Assembly (NCBI RefSeq): GCF_001022965.1
Contig: NZ_LECZ01000021.1
Location: forward strand, 124,001-188,000
Reading direction: 5' to 3'
Source: Enterobacter genomosp. O
GTDB lineage: Bacteria > Pseudomonadota > Gammaproteobacteria > Enterobacterales > Enterobacteriaceae
DNA: 64,000 nucleotides
The notes beneath the pieces are model-generated. The model saw nothing but the letters and a program-made list of their open reading frames with translations, ran no database searches and was not told the DNA's origin. Below, in pieces: positions 12,117 to 24,396 of the stretch. The translations under genes were made by a program, and so were the position numbers. How positions within the stretch are numbered: the first letter of the stretch is position 1; each line of letters begins with the position of its first letter.

Positions 12117-12800
12117 CTACAAGGTACGGCACAGACACCATACCTGAACCGACGCGGCGCCGCTTCGCAAAAGCAGTCGGGAAAGTTCAGCAACGGTACT
12201 GCCCGTGGTGACGACATCATCCACAATCGCGATATTGAGACCGTCGACCGGCAATTCAAGGCGAAAGGCATTTTTGAGGTTTCTTTTGCGAAGCCGGGCG
12301 CTGAGCTGGTGCTGGATGGCGGTGGCATGAACGCGCGTGAGCGCGCTGGCGTCATACCGACAGCCGAGCCATCGGGCGAGGGGGCGGCAGATGAGATCGC
12401 TCTGGTTATAGCCGCGTCGCCAGTGCCGGCGTCGGTATAAGGGCACATTCACCAGCCTGTCGATTTTCGGCAGTCCCCGCTGACGACGTGCCTGCAAAAC
12501 CGCCAGCAATAGCAGGCGGGCAAGGGGCGGTGCCAGGGAACTCTGGCCGGAAAACTTCAGCGCGTGAATAAGCCTGCTCAGCGGTGGAACATAATCATCC
12601 ACGGCTACCAGCGCGCTCCACGGCGGGGATTTTTTCAGGCAACGGCCGCAGGGCAGAACGGGGTTTGTGGCCGGTAAACCACACTGTGGGCAGGTCGCGA
12701 TTCGCCCTTCCAGCGATCGCGTGCAGACGGAGCAGATGCCCCATCCGCTGAGTGCAAGCGGCATTTGGCATAGCCAGCACGCGCCGGGCACTGTTAGCAT
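12117..12800 (-). CDS. gntX: ComF-family phosphoribosyltransferase-like protein GntX
   Basis: 227 residues. An N-terminal zinc-ribbon-like region has paired cysteines (CWLC near residue 8, CSVC, CPQCG, CGRC). A C-terminal phosphoribosyltransferase fold has the PRPP loop VDDVVTTGST near residue 190. The family is ComFC/GntX; in competent bacteria ComF aids DNA uptake, while the gluconate link implied by the name is historical. The frame extends 55 codons further upstream into bioH on the other strand; the ATG at 12800 gives the family start MLTVPG. bioH is divergent, 36 bases away. Confidence 0.95.
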   Translation of the reverse strand: MLTVPGACWLCQMPLALSGWGICSVCTRSLEGRIATCPQCGLPATNPVLPCGRCLKKSPPWSALVAVDDYVPPLSRLIHALKFSGQSSLAPPLARLLLLAVLQARRQRGLPKIDRLVNVPLYRRRHWRRGYNQSDLICRPLARWLGCRYDASALTRVHATAIQHQLSARLRKRNLKNAFRLELPVDGLNIAIVDDVVTTGSTVAELSRLLLRSGAASVQVWCLCRTL

Positions 12801-12836
12801 GTGCAACCTCCATGTGAAAAAAGAGAACAGTAACTG

Positions 12837-13610
12837 ATGAAGACGCTGTGGTGGCAGAGTGCAGGGACAGGAAATTGCCATCTTGTGCTGCTGCACGGAT
12901 GGGGCCTGAATGCAGAAGTATGGCATTGCATAAGTGAGGAACTTGCCTCGCATTTCACGCTGCATCTGGTGGACTTACCCGGTTTTGGCCGCAGCCGCGG
13001 TTTTGGGGCGATGTCGCTTGATGAGATGGCGCAACAGGTTCTGGACGCAGCGCCGCAAAACGCCATCTGGCTCGGCTGGAGCCTGGGCGGGCTGGTGGCG
13101 AGCCAGATTGCGCTGTCGCAGCCCGAACGCGTGAAGGCGCTGGTGACCGTGGCTTCATCGCCATGCTTTAGCGCGCAAGAGGCGTGGCCGGGCATAAAGC
13201 CTGACGTGCTGGCGAGTTTCCAGCAGCAGCTGAGCGAGGATTTCCAGCGGACCGTAGAGCGCTTCCTCGCCCTGCAGACGATGGGCACGGAAACCGCGCG
13301 TCAGGATGCGAGAACGCTGAAGCAGACCGTGCTTTCCCTGCCGATGCCGGACGTAGAGGTGCTTAACGGCGGGCTGGAGATCTTGAAAACCGTTGACCTG
13401 CGCGAGCCGCTGGCCTCGCTGGCAGTGCCGCACCTGCGCATCTATGGCTACCTCGACGGCCTTGTGCCGCGCAAAGTGGTGCCGCTCCTGGATGCGCTCT
13501 GGCCGGACAGCGAATCGCAGGTCATTGCCAAAGCCGCGCACGCCCCGTTTATCTCTCATCCGGCGGAGTTTTGTTCAGCGCTCATTGCGTTAAGTCAACG
13601 TTTCGACTGA
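12837..13610 (+). CDS. bioH: Pimeloyl-[acyl-carrier protein] methyl ester esterase BioH
   Basis: 257 residues, one more than E. coli. This alpha/beta hydrolase removes the methyl group from pimeloyl-ACP methyl ester, the last step before the biotin ring is built. The nucleophile is Ser82 in GWSLGG, with the catalytic Asp in GYLDGLVP and His in KAAHAPF. An oxyanion-type HGWG lies near residue 20. Divergent from gntX; the DUF1471 gene is downstream. Confidence 0.97.
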   Translation: MKTLWWQSAGTGNCHLVLLHGWGLNAEVWHCISEELASHFTLHLVDLPGFGRSRGFGAMSLDEMAQQVLDAAPQNAIWLGWSLGGLVASQIALSQPERVKALVTVASSPCFSAQEAWPGIKPDVLASFQQQLSEDFQRTVERFLALQTMGTETARQDARTLKQTVLSLPMPDVEVLNGGLEILKTVDLREPLASLAVPHLRIYGYLDGLVPRKVVPLLDALWPDSESQVIAKAAHAPFISHPAEFCSALIALSQRFD

Positions 13611-13721
13611 TTATTTTCCATCCAACCTGGAAAAAGTAACACACCGCAACCATACTCCAGTTGTCGTTGCGGTTGTTCTGCCTACGATAATCAAAACAAC
13701 AATCCTATGGAGAGTCAGGCT

Positions 13722-13991
13722 ATGAAACTTGTTACAGGTATTGTCACTTCTCTGGTTATTGGGTCACTTTCATTTGGCGCCTTTGCGGCAAAAGAGCTGG
13801 AAAAAGATAAAGTTGCAGGAATGAATCTGACCAAAGTTGGTGAGATTTCTACGTCTGACACCACCGCGCCGATGGATGCAAGAGCAGAACTGTCGAAGAA
13901 AGCGGATGAGCTGGGTGGGACGTACTACGTTGTTACCAGTGCTGAAAAGCAGACCAAAAACGTGCGCGCAACGGCGGACGTGTATAAGTAA
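13722..13991 (+). CDS. Small periplasmic DUF1471 (YdgH/BhsA/McbA-type) protein
   Basis: 89 residues. A signal peptide (MKLVTGIVTSLVIGSLSFGAFA, cleavage near residue 22-23) precedes one DUF1471-like domain with the pattern G-x-N-L-x-K-VGEIS and a C-terminal TADVYK strand. GGAG at 13709 lies nine bases before the ATG at 13722, so this start is preferred over 13707. Family members are small envelope stress proteins, but the role of this one is unknown. E. coli K-12 has no gene between bioH and feoC. A shared terminator separates it from feoC. Confidence 0.85.
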   Translation: MKLVTGIVTSLVIGSLSFGAFAAKELEKDKVAGMNLTKVGEISTSDTTAPMDARAELSKKADELGGTYYVVTSAEKQTKNVRATADVYK

Positions 13992-13997
13992 TACGAT

Positions 13998-14024
13998 AAA
14001 GCCGGGCATCAGTGCCCGGCTTTA
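13998..14024. terminator. Bidirectional terminator
   Basis: AAAGCCGGGCA and TGCCCGGCTTT form an 11-bp stem around TCAG, followed by TATT. It lies between the end of the DUF1471 gene and the feoC stop codon, so it can end transcripts from both sides. Confidence 0.85.
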
Positions 14025-14261
14025 TTAGCGCAGTGACCACCACTCCCTGAGGCAGGCTTTGCCTTCCGGACAGCTTTTACAACTGCCGGAGAGGCAGCCG
14101 TCCGCGTCTTCCTGAATCCGCACGGCTTTCCCCATCGCTTCAAGCCTTTCCAGCATGGCATCGATCATCGGCTGCGGCGTATGCAGGGTGAGGCTTAATT
14201 GTCTGGCCTCCATCCGCCCCTGTAGCGCCAGCAGGTCACGAACCTGAATCAACGATGCCAT
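14025..14261 (-). CDS. feoC: Ferrous iron transport protein FeoC
   Basis: 78 residues, the E. coli length. An N-terminal winged-helix domain precedes a cysteine-rich loop near residues 55-70 ([15 protein letters not shown]), which can hold an Fe-S cluster. In the Klebsiella/E. coli type system FeoC binds FeoB and protects it from proteolysis. The start [11 protein letters not shown] was chosen because a longer frame runs into feoB. The gap to feoB is 10 bases. Last gene of feoABC. Confidence 0.95.
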   Translation of the reverse strand: MASLIQVRDLLALQGRMEARQLSLTLHTPQPMIDAMLERLEAMGKAVRIQEDADGCLSGSCKSCPEGKACLREWWSLR

Positions 14262-14271
14262 TGCGTGCTCC

Positions 14272-16590
14272 TTAGTGACAGTCGCCCGCCGGGCTGCTGC
14301 AGCAGGTCGCGGCGGTTTTACGATTAGCCAGCAGGTCGATATCGACGCGGCTGCGCGCGCGCCGCAGCAGGCCGAGAACGATCGCGTTAAACAGAACCAC
14401 CGCGAGGATGCAGACCAGGCTGTAGCGCGGGTGCTGGCTGAAGTTAACGGTCTGATAGAAGAGCGTCGCCAGCGAGTACGCAATGTTTAACCCCCACAGG
14501 ATGGAGAAGCCCATCCAGCCGCGGCTGGACTCGCGGGCAATCGCCCCCATCACGGAGATGCACGGAATGTAGAGCAGCACGAAGATGAGGTAGCTATAGG
14601 CCGCGGACGCGCTGCCAAATTTCTCGCTCATCACGCCCATGGCACCCGTCGCCATTTCGCCGTCGCCTTTGCTGGCTTCAATCGGGTTGGCCAGCACGCT
14701 CAGGCTGAAGGTGTCTTTCAGGCTCTGCCAGGTTTCCTCTACGGCACCCAGCAGTTCATGCCCCAGATGGAACTCTGCCGGATTAAACTCCTGCTCCTGA
14801 ATGTTCTCTGCGGTATAGAGCGTGTTCAGGGTGCCGACAACCACCTCTTTCGCCATCGCGCCGGTGAACAGCCCGACGGTTGCCTGCCAGTTATCCTCAT
14901 GCACGCCAATCGGTTTGAAGACCGGGGTGATGACGCGGCTGACGGAGGCAAGGGCCGAGTCGTTGATGTTATCTGCCGCCTGACCGCTGAGGGTGAAGCT
15001 GTTCAGCGCGCTCAGGAAAATACTGACGATGACAATCACCTTACCGGCGCGCAGCACAAAGCCTTTCAGGCGCTGCCAGGTCTGGATCACCAGGCTTTTC
15101 AGATGCGGTACGTGATACACCGGCAGCTCCATCACAAACGGCGAGGCTTCGCCGCGCATGATCGTGTGTTTCAGCATTAAGCCGGTCAGGATCGCCATCA
15201 CGATACCCAGCACATACAGCGAGAAGACCGCCAGCGCGCCCTGCTGACCAAAGAAAGCGGCGGCAAAGACGGCAAAGATGGCCAGACGCGCGCCGCAGGA
15301 CATAAATGGCGCCATCATGATGGTCATCAGCCTCTCGCGCGGCGCATCAAGCGTACGTGCACCCATCACCGACGGGACGTTACAGCCGAAGCCGACAATC
15401 AGCGGGACGAAGGATTTACCCGGCAGGCCCAGCGCCTGCATCAGACGGTCCATCACGAACGCGGCGCGCGCCATGTAGCCGGAGTCTTCCAGGAACGAGA
15501 GGAACAGATACATCATGCCGATCTGCGGCACCAGCGGCAGAACGGTGTTGATACCGCCGCCGAGTCCCTGTGCGAGGAAGATGGTTAGCCATTCCGGGAA
15601 GTGCAGGGTGTAACCCACCCACTGAATACCGTGCACGAAGATCGCCACGGAACCGGCATCGAAAATGGGCTGCAGTGCGCCACCGATGTTAATGGCGAGC
15701 AGGAACATCACGTACATCACCAGCAGGAAGACGGGCAGGCCGAGGAAGCGGTTAAGCACGACCTTATCCACCGCAGCCGTAAAGCGGCTGGGTTCCGCCG
15801 TGAGGGCGTTGCTGACCACGTCGCAGATCGAGGCGATGGCCTGGTAACGCGCATCGGCGATGTGCAGCGCCGGGTCGTCCAGCTCGTCGCGAAGGCGGGC
15901 TATCGTTACGTCCAGTTTATCAGCCGCATGTCCGGCGTAAGCCCGGCTGTAGATATCGCCTTCCAGCATCTGCAGACCGAGCCACAAACGCTGTTTCGCA
16001 GGCATGCTGTTGTCCATCTCCTGCGCCAGCATATTGGCTTCGCGCAGGAGGGGCTTCGCATAATGCACCAGCTCAACGTCGCGGTTGCCCGCGTGGCGAT
16101 CGATGGCCAGCTTCAGCGCATCAATCCCGCGAGCGCGCGTCGAGACCAGCGGAACGACCGGGCACCCGAGGCGCGCGGAGAGGGCATCGACGTCGATGCG
16201 CAGCTTTTGTTTCTCCGCAATGTCGAGCATGTTGAGCGCCACGATGCAGGGGATCCCCAGCTCCAGCAGCTGTAGCGTCAGATAAAGGTTACGCTCGAGG
16301 TTGGAGGCATCGACCACGTTGATCAGCAGGTCCGCGTCGCCGCCAAGAATATAGTGGCAGGCAATTTGCTCATCGAGCGAGGTTTGCGACGAAATGGTGG
16401 TTAAGGAATAGGTGCCGGGGAGGTCAACCAGCGTGACCTGGTTGTCGGTCGTCGTGAACTGGCCCTCTTTACGCTCGACCGTTACGCCGGCCCAGTTACC
16501 TACGCGCTGACGGGCTCCCGTCAGCTGGTTAAAAAGCGTGGTCTTGCCGGAATTAGGATTGCCAATTAAGCCAATAGTTAACTTTTTCAT
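14272..16590 (-). CDS. feoB: Ferrous iron permease / GTPase FeoB
   Basis: 772 residues, E. coli 773. A cytoplasmic N-terminal G domain has the P-loop GNPNSGKTT at residues 10-18, DLPGTYSL as G3 and a guanine-specificity motif NMLD near 120. An inner-membrane transport domain (about 280-770) has the paired gate-type repeats with conserved Cys ([18 protein letters not shown]). Imports Fe2+ under anaerobic or iron-poor conditions. It sits between feoA and feoC. Confidence 0.98.
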   Translation of the reverse strand: MKKLTIGLIGNPNSGKTTLFNQLTGARQRVGNWAGVTVERKEGQFTTTDNQVTLVDLPGTYSLTTISSQTSLDEQIACHYILGGDADLLINVVDASNLERNLYLTLQLLELGIPCIVALNMLDIAEKQKLRIDVDALSARLGCPVVPLVSTRARGIDALKLAIDRHAGNRDVELVHYAKPLLREANMLAQEMDNSMPAKQRLWLGLQMLEGDIYSRAYAGHAADKLDVTIARLRDELDDPALHIADARYQAIASICDVVSNALTAEPSRFTAAVDKVVLNRFLGLPVFLLVMYVMFLLAINIGGALQPIFDAGSVAIFVHGIQWVGYTLHFPEWLTIFLAQGLGGGINTVLPLVPQIGMMYLFLSFLEDSGYMARAAFVMDRLMQALGLPGKSFVPLIVGFGCNVPSVMGARTLDAPRERLMTIMMAPFMSCGARLAIFAVFAAAFFGQQGALAVFSLYVLGIVMAILTGLMLKHTIMRGEASPFVMELPVYHVPHLKSLVIQTWQRLKGFVLRAGKVIVIVSIFLSALNSFTLSGQAADNINDSALASVSRVITPVFKPIGVHEDNWQATVGLFTGAMAKEVVVGTLNTLYTAENIQEQEFNPAEFHLGHELLGAVEETWQSLKDTFSLSVLANPIEASKGDGEMATGAMGVMSEKFGSASAAYSYLIFVLLYIPCISVMGAIARESSRGWMGFSILWGLNIAYSLATLFYQTVNFSQHPRYSLVCILAVVLFNAIVLGLLRRARSRVDIDLLANRKTAATCCSSPAGDCH

Positions 16591-16619
16591 TTTTTAGACT
16601 CACTGAAACCGCTGGCTTG

Positions 16620-16847
16620 TTATCGGGATAAGGCTTCGACTTCAATTAATGCGAGGTCTTTCTTACGCAGTACCAGATTCACGCGGCGGGTTTCGATATG
16701 AACCGGATCGCCGAGCGGCGCCACGCGTACCACCTGGAATGACGAGCCGGGCAGCATGCCCAGTGACAGCAGCTTCTGCCGATAGGCAGGGCTAATTTCG
16801 CGGGTAAAACCGGTAATCTTCCATGCACTGTCTGGAGTGAATTGCAT
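16620..16847 (-). CDS. feoA: Ferrous iron transport protein FeoA
   Basis: 75 residues. An SH3-like small cytoplasmic protein that supports FeoB. The core segment [20 protein letters not shown] lies near residue 18-37. The frame extends five codons upstream, but [11 protein letters not shown] is the family start. First gene of feoABC; upstream are Fur-like and FNR-like sites. Confidence 0.96.
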   Translation of the reverse strand: MQFTPDSAWKITGFTREISPAYRQKLLSLGMLPGSSFQVVRVAPLGDPVHIETRRVNLVLRKKDLALIEVEALSR

Positions 16848-16889
16848 AATGCCTGATTCCACGAAAGGTTAAATTATCTACTATGGGAT

Positions 16890-16908
16890 GATAATGAGAA
16901 TAGTTTTT
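16890..16908. promoter_or_regulatory. Fur box-like site of feo
   Basis: GATAATGAGAATAGTTTTT compares well with the Fur consensus GATAATGATAATCATTATC, and the ATC at 16909-16911 extends it. It lies 43 bases upstream of the feoA start, consistent with iron repression. Confidence 0.6.
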
Positions 16909-16965
16909 ATCAGCAATATTAAAACTGTGACGGAATGTTGTTTGCGGTATTAATTTACGGCCTGT

Positions 16966-16979
16966 TTGACCTTGCTCAA
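16966..16979. promoter_or_regulatory. FNR box-like site of feo
   Basis: TTGACCTTGCTCAA matches eight of the ten defined bases of TTGATnnnnATCAA. It lies about 120 bases upstream of feoA, beyond the Fur-like site. feo is known to be FNR-activated in E. coli; the exact position here is inferred from sequence alone. Confidence 0.5.
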
Positions 16980-17092
16980 TATTTGCTGAAATGAAGGGAA
17001 AACGAAAAGGGGATTATTTGTTAACGGGGTGATAATTAGTGGTTTAAATATGGCTGTGCAATCGGTTTCATATATTACGGCACAATATTATT

Positions 17093-17127
17093 CCCTCTCC
17101 CCTGTAGGGAGAGGGTTAGGGTGAGGG
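17093..17127. repeat. Dispersed CCCTCTCCC inverted repeat, copy C
   Basis: CCCTCTCCC and GGGAGAGGG around CTGTA, then TTAGGGTGAGGG. It ends one base before the tex stop codon, so it forms the very 3' end of the tex message. It lacks the CATCAG-CGCAC tail. Confidence 0.75.
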
Positions 17128-17128
17128 T

Positions 17129-19459
17129 TTAGCGTTTCTTACCCATCGCGGCCGCCAGCGCATCCATCATCGCGCTGTTACCTGCTGGCTGGGCATCGCG
17201 TCCGCGCGGTTTCGCGGCTTTAGCGGCTGGGCGCTGCTGCTCGCGGCCACCGCCATTGCCGCCACGGCGCGCGTTGGTTTCCCCCGGCTGCTCGTCCAGA
17301 CGCATGGTCAGGGCGATACGCTTGCGCTGCAGATCCACTTCCAGCACTTTTACCTTCACGATGTCGCCCGCTTTGACCACGGTGTGTGGGTCTTCCACGA
17401 ACTTGTCGGCAAGGGATGAGATATGCACCAGACCATCCTGATGCACGCCGATATCCACAAACGCGCCAAAGTTGGTAACGTTCGTTACCGCGCCTTCCAG
17501 AACCATGCCCGGCAGCAGATCGTTCATGGTCTCGATGCCGTCGGCAAAGGTCGCCGTTTTGAACTCAGGACGCGGATCGCGGCCCGGTTTTTCCAGCTCT
17601 TTGATGATGTCGGTGACGGTTGGCACACCAAATTTATCGTCGGTGAAATCCACGGCTTTCAGGTTGCGCAGGGCGCTGTTGTCGCCCATCAGGTCTTTCA
17701 GCGCCTGCTGGGTGGCGGCCAGAATGCGTTCTACCACCGGGTACGCTTCCGGGTGAACGGTGGAGGCATCCAGCGGGTTATCACCGTGGTTGATGCGCAG
17801 GAAGCCCGCGCACTGCTCAAACGCTTTTGGTCCGAGACGGCTCACCTTCAGCAGCTGCTGGCGGTTCTGGAACTGGCCGTTCTCATCGCGCCAGGCGACG
17901 ATATTCTGCGCCATCATGCGCGTTAAGCCCGCCACGCGGGTCAGCAGAGGAACGGAAGCGGTGTTCAGGTCAACGCCGACGGCGTTTACGCAGTCTTCCA
18001 CAACCGCATCCAGCTTGCGCGCCAGCTGAGTCTGGCTCACGTCGTGCTGATACTGGCCCACGCCGATGGATTTCGGGTCGATCTTCACCAGTTCCGCCAG
18101 CGGATCCTGCAGGCGGCGAGCGATAGAGACCGCACCGCGCAGGGAAACGTCCAGGTCCGGGAACTCCTGCGCCGCCAGCTCTGACGCGGAATAGACGGAC
18201 GCCCCCGCTTCGCTGACGATCACTTTCTGCGCCGTCACTTTCGGGAACTGCTTCTGCACGTCGAGGTAGAAACGTTCGGTTTCGCGGGACGCCGTACCGT
18301 TGCCGATGGCGACCAGCTCCACGTTGTACTTCTCGCACAGCGCGGCCACCACGACGGCCGCTTTCGCTGCCTGACCGGTGTGCGGGTAAATAGTGTCGGT
18401 AGCGACAAGCTTGCCGGTGCCGTCAACCACGGCAACCTTCACGCCGGTACGCAGGCCCGGATCGAGACCCATGGTGGCGCGCAGGCCGGCAGGGGCGGCC
18501 ATCAGCAGGTCGTGCAGGTTACGGGCGAAGACGTTGATGGCTTCATCTTCGGCGCGCTCGCGCACGGTGCCCATCAGCTCGGTTTCCAGGTGCATCAGCA
18601 CCTTGATGCGCCAGGTCCAGCTCACCACGCCTTTGCGCCAGCTGTCTGCCGGGGCGTTGTTCAGGCGCAGGCCAAGATGGTCGATGATGATCTGCTCGCA
18701 GTGGCTCTCTTTCGGCGGCTCGTCAAACTGTGGGTCGGCGTTCAGGGAGAGCTGCAGCACGCCTTCGTTGCGGCCGCGGAACATCGCCAGCGCGCGGTGA
18801 GAAGGAGTGGTAGAAATCGGTTCGTGGTGATCGAAGTAGTCGCGGAATTTCGCGCCCTCTTCCTCTTTGCCCGCGACGACGGTAGAGACGATGTGTGCGT
18901 TCTTCCACAGGTAATCACGCACTTTGGCGAGCAGGGCAGCGTCTTCGGCGAAGCGCTCCATCAGAATGTAGCGTGCGCCATCGAGCGCGGCCTTGGTGTC
19001 CGCGACGCCTTTGTCGGCGTCGATAAATTTCGCCGCTTCGGTTTCCGGATCGTGTGACGGCGCGTTCCACAGCAGGTCGGCCAGCGGCTCAAGACCTGCT
19101 TCAATGGCAATCTGCCCGCGCGTGCGGCGCTTTGGCTTGTACGGCAGATAGAGGTCTTCGAGTTCGGTTTTGCTCAGGGTGCCGTTAATGGCGCTTTCCA
19201 GCTCGCCGGTCAGCTTGCCCTGTTCGCCGATGGATTTGAGGATCGCCTGACGACGTTCTTCCAGTTCGCGCAGATAACCCAGACGGGTCTCCAGGTTACG
19301 CAGCTGCGTGTCATCCAGACCGCCGGTGACTTCCTTACGATAGCGCGCAATAAACGGCACGGTGTTCCCTTCATCAAGCAGGCGAACGGCAGCTTCTACC
19401 TGTTCGGCTCTGGCCTGAATATCACCCGCAATAATGCGGCAGAGCGAATCTTTCATCAT
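17129..19459 (-). CDS. tex: Tex-family RNA-binding transcription accessory protein
   Basis: 776 residues (yhgF in E. coli). It has an N-terminal Tex helical domain, a YqgF/RNase H-like domain in the middle ([17 protein letters not shown] near 330), a helix-hairpin-helix pair, and an S1 RNA-binding domain near 650-720 ([21 protein letters not shown]). A basic, Gly/Arg-rich tail of about 50 residues follows. Members associate with transcription or RNA; the precise role in enterobacteria is unsettled. greB is upstream on the same strand, 87 bases away. Confidence 0.96.
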   Translation of the reverse strand: MMKDSLCRIIAGDIQARAEQVEAAVRLLDEGNTVPFIARYRKEVTGGLDDTQLRNLETRLGYLRELEERRQAILKSIGEQGKLTGELESAINGTLSKTELEDLYLPYKPKRRTRGQIAIEAGLEPLADLLWNAPSHDPETEAAKFIDADKGVADTKAALDGARYILMERFAEDAALLAKVRDYLWKNAHIVSTVVAGKEEEGAKFRDYFDHHEPISTTPSHRALAMFRGRNEGVLQLSLNADPQFDEPPKESHCEQIIIDHLGLRLNNAPADSWRKGVVSWTWRIKVLMHLETELMGTVRERAEDEAINVFARNLHDLLMAAPAGLRATMGLDPGLRTGVKVAVVDGTGKLVATDTIYPHTGQAAKAAVVVAALCEKYNVELVAIGNGTASRETERFYLDVQKQFPKVTAQKVIVSEAGASVYSASELAAQEFPDLDVSLRGAVSIARRLQDPLAELVKIDPKSIGVGQYQHDVSQTQLARKLDAVVEDCVNAVGVDLNTASVPLLTRVAGLTRMMAQNIVAWRDENGQFQNRQQLLKVSRLGPKAFEQCAGFLRINHGDNPLDASTVHPEAYPVVERILAATQQALKDLMGDNSALRNLKAVDFTDDKFGVPTVTDIIKELEKPGRDPRPEFKTATFADGIETMNDLLPGMVLEGAVTNVTNFGAFVDIGVHQDGLVHISSLADKFVEDPHTVVKAGDIVKVKVLEVDLQRKRIALTMRLDEQPGETNARRGGNGGGREQQRPAAKAAKPRGRDAQPAGNSAMMDALAAAMGKKR

Positions 19460-19546
19460 GGCTTTATCATCTGTTGAGTCGAAAAATCAGGGGATAGTTA
19501 TACGGGCTGACACGGCAAAATGCCAGCCGGGGAGGGCGCTCTCGGA

Positions 19547-20020
19547 CTATTTTACGTAGACGATCTCATTGACGTACCAGCTGGCTTCACCGGCGGGGGT
19601 CTGAACGACGGCCAGGTCGCCCACTTCCTTTTTCAGCAGCGCGCGGGCCATCGGAGAGTCGATAGAGATGTAATCCTTACGGCCAAAAATTTCATCGTAG
19701 CCGACAATGCGAAAACGCAGGGTGTCGCCGTTGTCGTTTTCTATCTCAACCCATGCGCCGAAGAACACTTTACCCTCCTGCTGCGGGGAGTAATCGACGA
19801 TTTTGAGGTTCTCGAGGCACTTCGTCAGATAGCGAACCCGGCGGTCAATTTCGCGCAGCCGCTTTTTGTTGTACTGGTAGTCAGCATTTTCGCTGCGATC
19901 GCCCAGGCTTGCCGCCCATGTAACCTTTTTGGTCACTTCAGGACGCTCTTCGCGCCACAGGTAATCCATCTCTTTTTTGAGTTTTTCGTACCCTTCGCGG
20001 GTGATCAGGGGCGTTTTCAT
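19547..20020 (-). CDS. greB: Transcription elongation factor GreB
   Basis: 157 residues. It inserts into the secondary channel of RNA polymerase and stimulates cleavage of backtracked RNA. The N-terminal coiled coil carries the acidic tip residues Asp41 and Glu44 in LGDRSENADY, followed by a C-terminal FKBP-like domain (about 80-157). The frame extends 18 codons upstream; the ATG at 20020 gives the family start MKTPLITREGYEKL. Divergent from ompR, with tex behind it. Confidence 0.97.
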   Translation of the reverse strand: MKTPLITREGYEKLKKEMDYLWREERPEVTKKVTWAASLGDRSENADYQYNKKRLREIDRRVRYLTKCLENLKIVDYSPQQEGKVFFGAWVEIENDNGDTLRFRIVGYDEIFGRKDYISIDSPMARALLKKEVGDLAVVQTPAGEASWYVNEIVYVK

Positions 20021-20252
20021 TAGGTGACCTTCAGACTCGACATCATTGCAAACCTTGCGCACATTACGTATCACATAGCGTAACAGACAGCGTTAATAAT
20101 GATTTATGTGATGAAATGTGCAGATAAGCTGCTGTTAAATATGCTTTGTAACAATTTCGACTAGAATTTATACCAGAATTAGCTGGTCGAACACGTGCAC
20201 TTTTTTAGAATACGCTGTTATTAGACTATCCGAACCTTTGGGAGTACACACA
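20021..20252. promoter_or_regulatory. Divergent greB / ompR-envZ promoter region
   Basis: 232 bases between the two start codons, AT-rich in the middle (about 20085-20180). A TGTGA half-site at 20107-20111 may be part of a CRP site, as known for E. coli ompB, but its partner half is poor. GGGAG at 20239-20243 serves ompR. Confidence 0.4.
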
Positions 20253-22315
<2,063 letters not shown>

Positions 22316-22320
22316 TCGGG

Positions 22321-22367
22321 GTGCGGCCTGATGCCCTCACCCCGGCCCTCTCCCACGGGGAGAGGGT
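22321..22367. repeat. Dispersed CCCTCTCCC inverted repeat, copy D (inverted)
   Basis: The same element read in the opposite direction: GTGCGGCCTGATGCCCTCAC, then CCTCTCCCAC and GGGGAGAGGG. It is directly linked to the terminator at 22378 through TGAAAACATT, the complement of the linker beside copy B. It lies between convergent envZ and pckA. Confidence 0.8.
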
Positions 22368-22377
22368 GAAAACATTA

Positions 22378-22403
22378 AAAAAGGCAACTTTCGTTGCCTT
22401 TTT
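22378..22403. terminator. Bidirectional terminator between envZ and pckA
   Basis: AAAAAGGCAAC and GTTGCCTTTTT pair perfectly over 11 bp around a TTTC loop. A- and T-tracts on both sides let it stop both the envZ and the pckA transcript. Confidence 0.88.
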
Positions 22404-22411
22404 GCTTTTAC

Positions 22412-24031
22412 CTACAGCTTCGGTCCCGCACTCACCAGCGCTTCACCTGCCGGGGTATCGGTGTACTTCTCGAAGTTTTCAATAAACAGCTTCGCCAGCG
22501 ATTCCGCTTTCTCACGCCACTGCTCCGGCGAGCCGTACGTATTGCGCGGGTCGAGGATATGCGTATCCACGCCCGGCAGCGACGTTGGGATGGCCAGGTC
22601 AAACATCGGCAGCGTGAAGGTTTCGGCGTCGTCCAGAGAACCATCCAGAATGGCGTCGATAATGGCGCGGGTATCTTTGATAGAGATACGTTTGCCGGTG
22701 CCGTTCCAGCCGGTGTTCACCAGGTACGCCTGCGCGCCGGATGCCTGCATGCGTTTCACCAGCACTTCAGCGTACTGCGTCGGGTGCAGCGACAGGAAGG
22801 CCGCGCCGAAGCAGGCGGAGAAGGTCGGAGTTGGCTCCGTCACACCGCGCTCGGTACCGGCCAGCTTCGCGGTGAAGCCGGAGAGGAAGTGGTACTGCGT
22901 CTGGCTGGCGGTCAGGCGAGACACCGGAGGCAGCACGCCGAACGCATCTGCCGTCAGGAAAATGACCTTCGTGGCATGGCCCGCTTTTGACACCGGCTTA
23001 ACGATATTGTCGATGTGGTAGATCGGGTAAGAGACGCGGGTGTTTTCCGTTTTCGACGCATCGTCGAAGTCGATGGAGCCGTCGGCACGCACGGTGACGT
23101 TTTCCAGCAGCGCATCGCGACGGATGGCATGGAAGATATCCGGCTCGGCCTCTTCGGACAAACGAATAGTCTTCGCGTAGCAGCCGCCTTCAAAGTTGAA
23201 TACGCCGTCGTCATCCCAACCGTGTTCGTCATCGCCAATCAGACGACGTTTTGGATCGGTGGACAGCGTAGTTTTCCCGGTGCCGGAAAGGCCAAAGAAC
23301 ACCGCCACGTCGCCTTTTTCCCCGACGTTCGCCGAGCAGTGCATGGAGGCGATGCCCCGCAGCGGCAGCAGGTAGTTCATGACGGAGAACATCCCTTTCT
23401 TCATTTCGCCACCGTACCAGGTACCGCCGATCAGCTGGATACGCTCGGTCAGGTTGAAGGCAACAAAGTTTTCGGAGTTCAGACCCTGCTCTTTCCACTG
23501 TGGGTTCGTGCATTTCGCGCCATTCATCACGATGAAATCAGGGGTGAAATCCTGCAGTTCTTCGTCGGTTGGACGAATGAACATGTTTTTCACGAAATGC
23601 GCCTGCCAGGCCACTTCGGTAATAAAGCGTACGGAAAGACGGGTGTCGGCGTTAGCGCCGCAGAAAGCGTCGACAATGAACAGACGCTTGCCGGAAAGTT
23701 GATGGGTGACGAGCCCTTTCAGGTGCTGCCAGGTTTCCGGAGAGAGCGGTTTGTTGTCGTTCTTCCCTTTGCCCTTGTCAGCCCACCACAGCGTATCGCG
23801 GGTGGTTTCGTCTCGGACGATATACTTATCTTTCGGCGAACGACCGGTAAAAATACCGGTATCGACGGCGATAGCACCAAGATTCGTCAACACACCGCGC
23901 TCGTATCCTTCCAGTGCTGGATTGAGCTCTTCCTGATACAGCGTATCGTAGTCGGGGTTGTAGACGATTTCCTGGACGTCGTGAATACCATAAGCCTTGA
24001 GATCTTGCGGGGTTAAACCAGTAACACGCAT
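22412..24031 (-). CDS. pckA: Phosphoenolpyruvate carboxykinase (ATP)
   Basis: 539 residues, E. coli 540. Converts oxaloacetate and ATP to PEP, CO2 and ADP, the entry step of gluconeogenesis. Visible motifs: [12 protein letters not shown] near residue 61-72, the P-loop [11 protein letters not shown] near 247-257 and the metal-binding [11 protein letters not shown] near 264-275. AAGGAG lies well placed before the ATG. Single-gene unit; a CRP-type site upstream suits carbon-source control. Confidence 0.98.
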   Translation of the reverse strand: MRVTGLTPQDLKAYGIHDVQEIVYNPDYDTLYQEELNPALEGYERGVLTNLGAIAVDTGIFTGRSPKDKYIVRDETTRDTLWWADKGKGKNDNKPLSPETWQHLKGLVTHQLSGKRLFIVDAFCGANADTRLSVRFITEVAWQAHFVKNMFIRPTDEELQDFTPDFIVMNGAKCTNPQWKEQGLNSENFVAFNLTERIQLIGGTWYGGEMKKGMFSVMNYLLPLRGIASMHCSANVGEKGDVAVFFGLSGTGKTTLSTDPKRRLIGDDEHGWDDDGVFNFEGGCYAKTIRLSEEAEPDIFHAIRRDALLENVTVRADGSIDFDDASKTENTRVSYPIYHIDNIVKPVSKAGHATKVIFLTADAFGVLPPVSRLTASQTQYHFLSGFTAKLAGTERGVTEPTPTFSACFGAAFLSLHPTQYAEVLVKRMQASGAQAYLVNTGWNGTGKRISIKDTRAIIDAILDGSLDDAETFTLPMFDLAIPTSLPGVDTHILDPRNTYGSPEQWREKAESLAKLFIENFEKYTDTPAGEALVSAGPKL

Positions 24032-24150
24032 ATCACTGCTCCTTAGCCAATATGTACTGCCTGAAATTGTAGGGTTTTTCTGAGGTTGTTAACCGCGACG
24101 GGGCTCATAGATTTACGCATCTGGACAAAACCCTTACTAACGGAAAACGC

Positions 24151-24166
24151 TGCGACTCCAGTCACA
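24151..24166. promoter_or_regulatory. CRP-like site upstream of pckA
   Basis: TGCGACTCCAGTCACA matches TGTGA-N6-TCACA with one mismatch. It is centred about 127 bases upstream of the pckA start codon. pckA is known to be cAMP-CRP dependent in E. coli. The promoter elements between the site and the gene were not resolved. Confidence 0.55.
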
Positions 24167-24333
24167 GTGCAGGCGGATTATCGCAGGAATCGCTTTTTGG
24201 TTGGGGAAAATGTTCCGAAAAGGTTAAAGGCTGGTGATTTTATCGGAGAGAATGTGAATGTAATCGCATACACGTAAGAAAGTTACGTAAGAGTTACATT
24301 ATGAAAACGATTCAGCTTTTGGGGGGTTTTTTA

Positions 24334-24367
24334 CCCCTCACCCTAACCCTCTCCCGGAGGGAGAGGG
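24334..24367. repeat. Dispersed CCCTCTCCC inverted repeat, copy E (inverted, short)
   Basis: CCCCTCACCCTAACCCTCTC, then CCGGAGGGAGAGGG: the stem is kept, the loop is only GG-like, and the CATCAG tail is missing. It lies 30 bases beyond the hslO stop. Confidence 0.7.
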
Positions 24368-24396
24368 AACTGGATAAGGGTAACGGACAGCGGGGA

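Larger units (their letters stand above)
24032..24396. promoter_or_regulatory. pckA promoter region
   Basis: 365 bases between the pckA start and the hslO stop. It holds a CRP-like palindrome at 24151 and the CCCTCTCCC repeat at 24334, near the hslO end. A 63-codon open frame at 24086-24277 has no recognisable protein character or ribosome site and was left out. Confidence 0.55.

Noticed and set aside
24086..24277. 63-codon plus-strand frame upstream of pckA
   Set aside because: No ribosome site, no protein-like pattern, and it runs over the CRP-like site.
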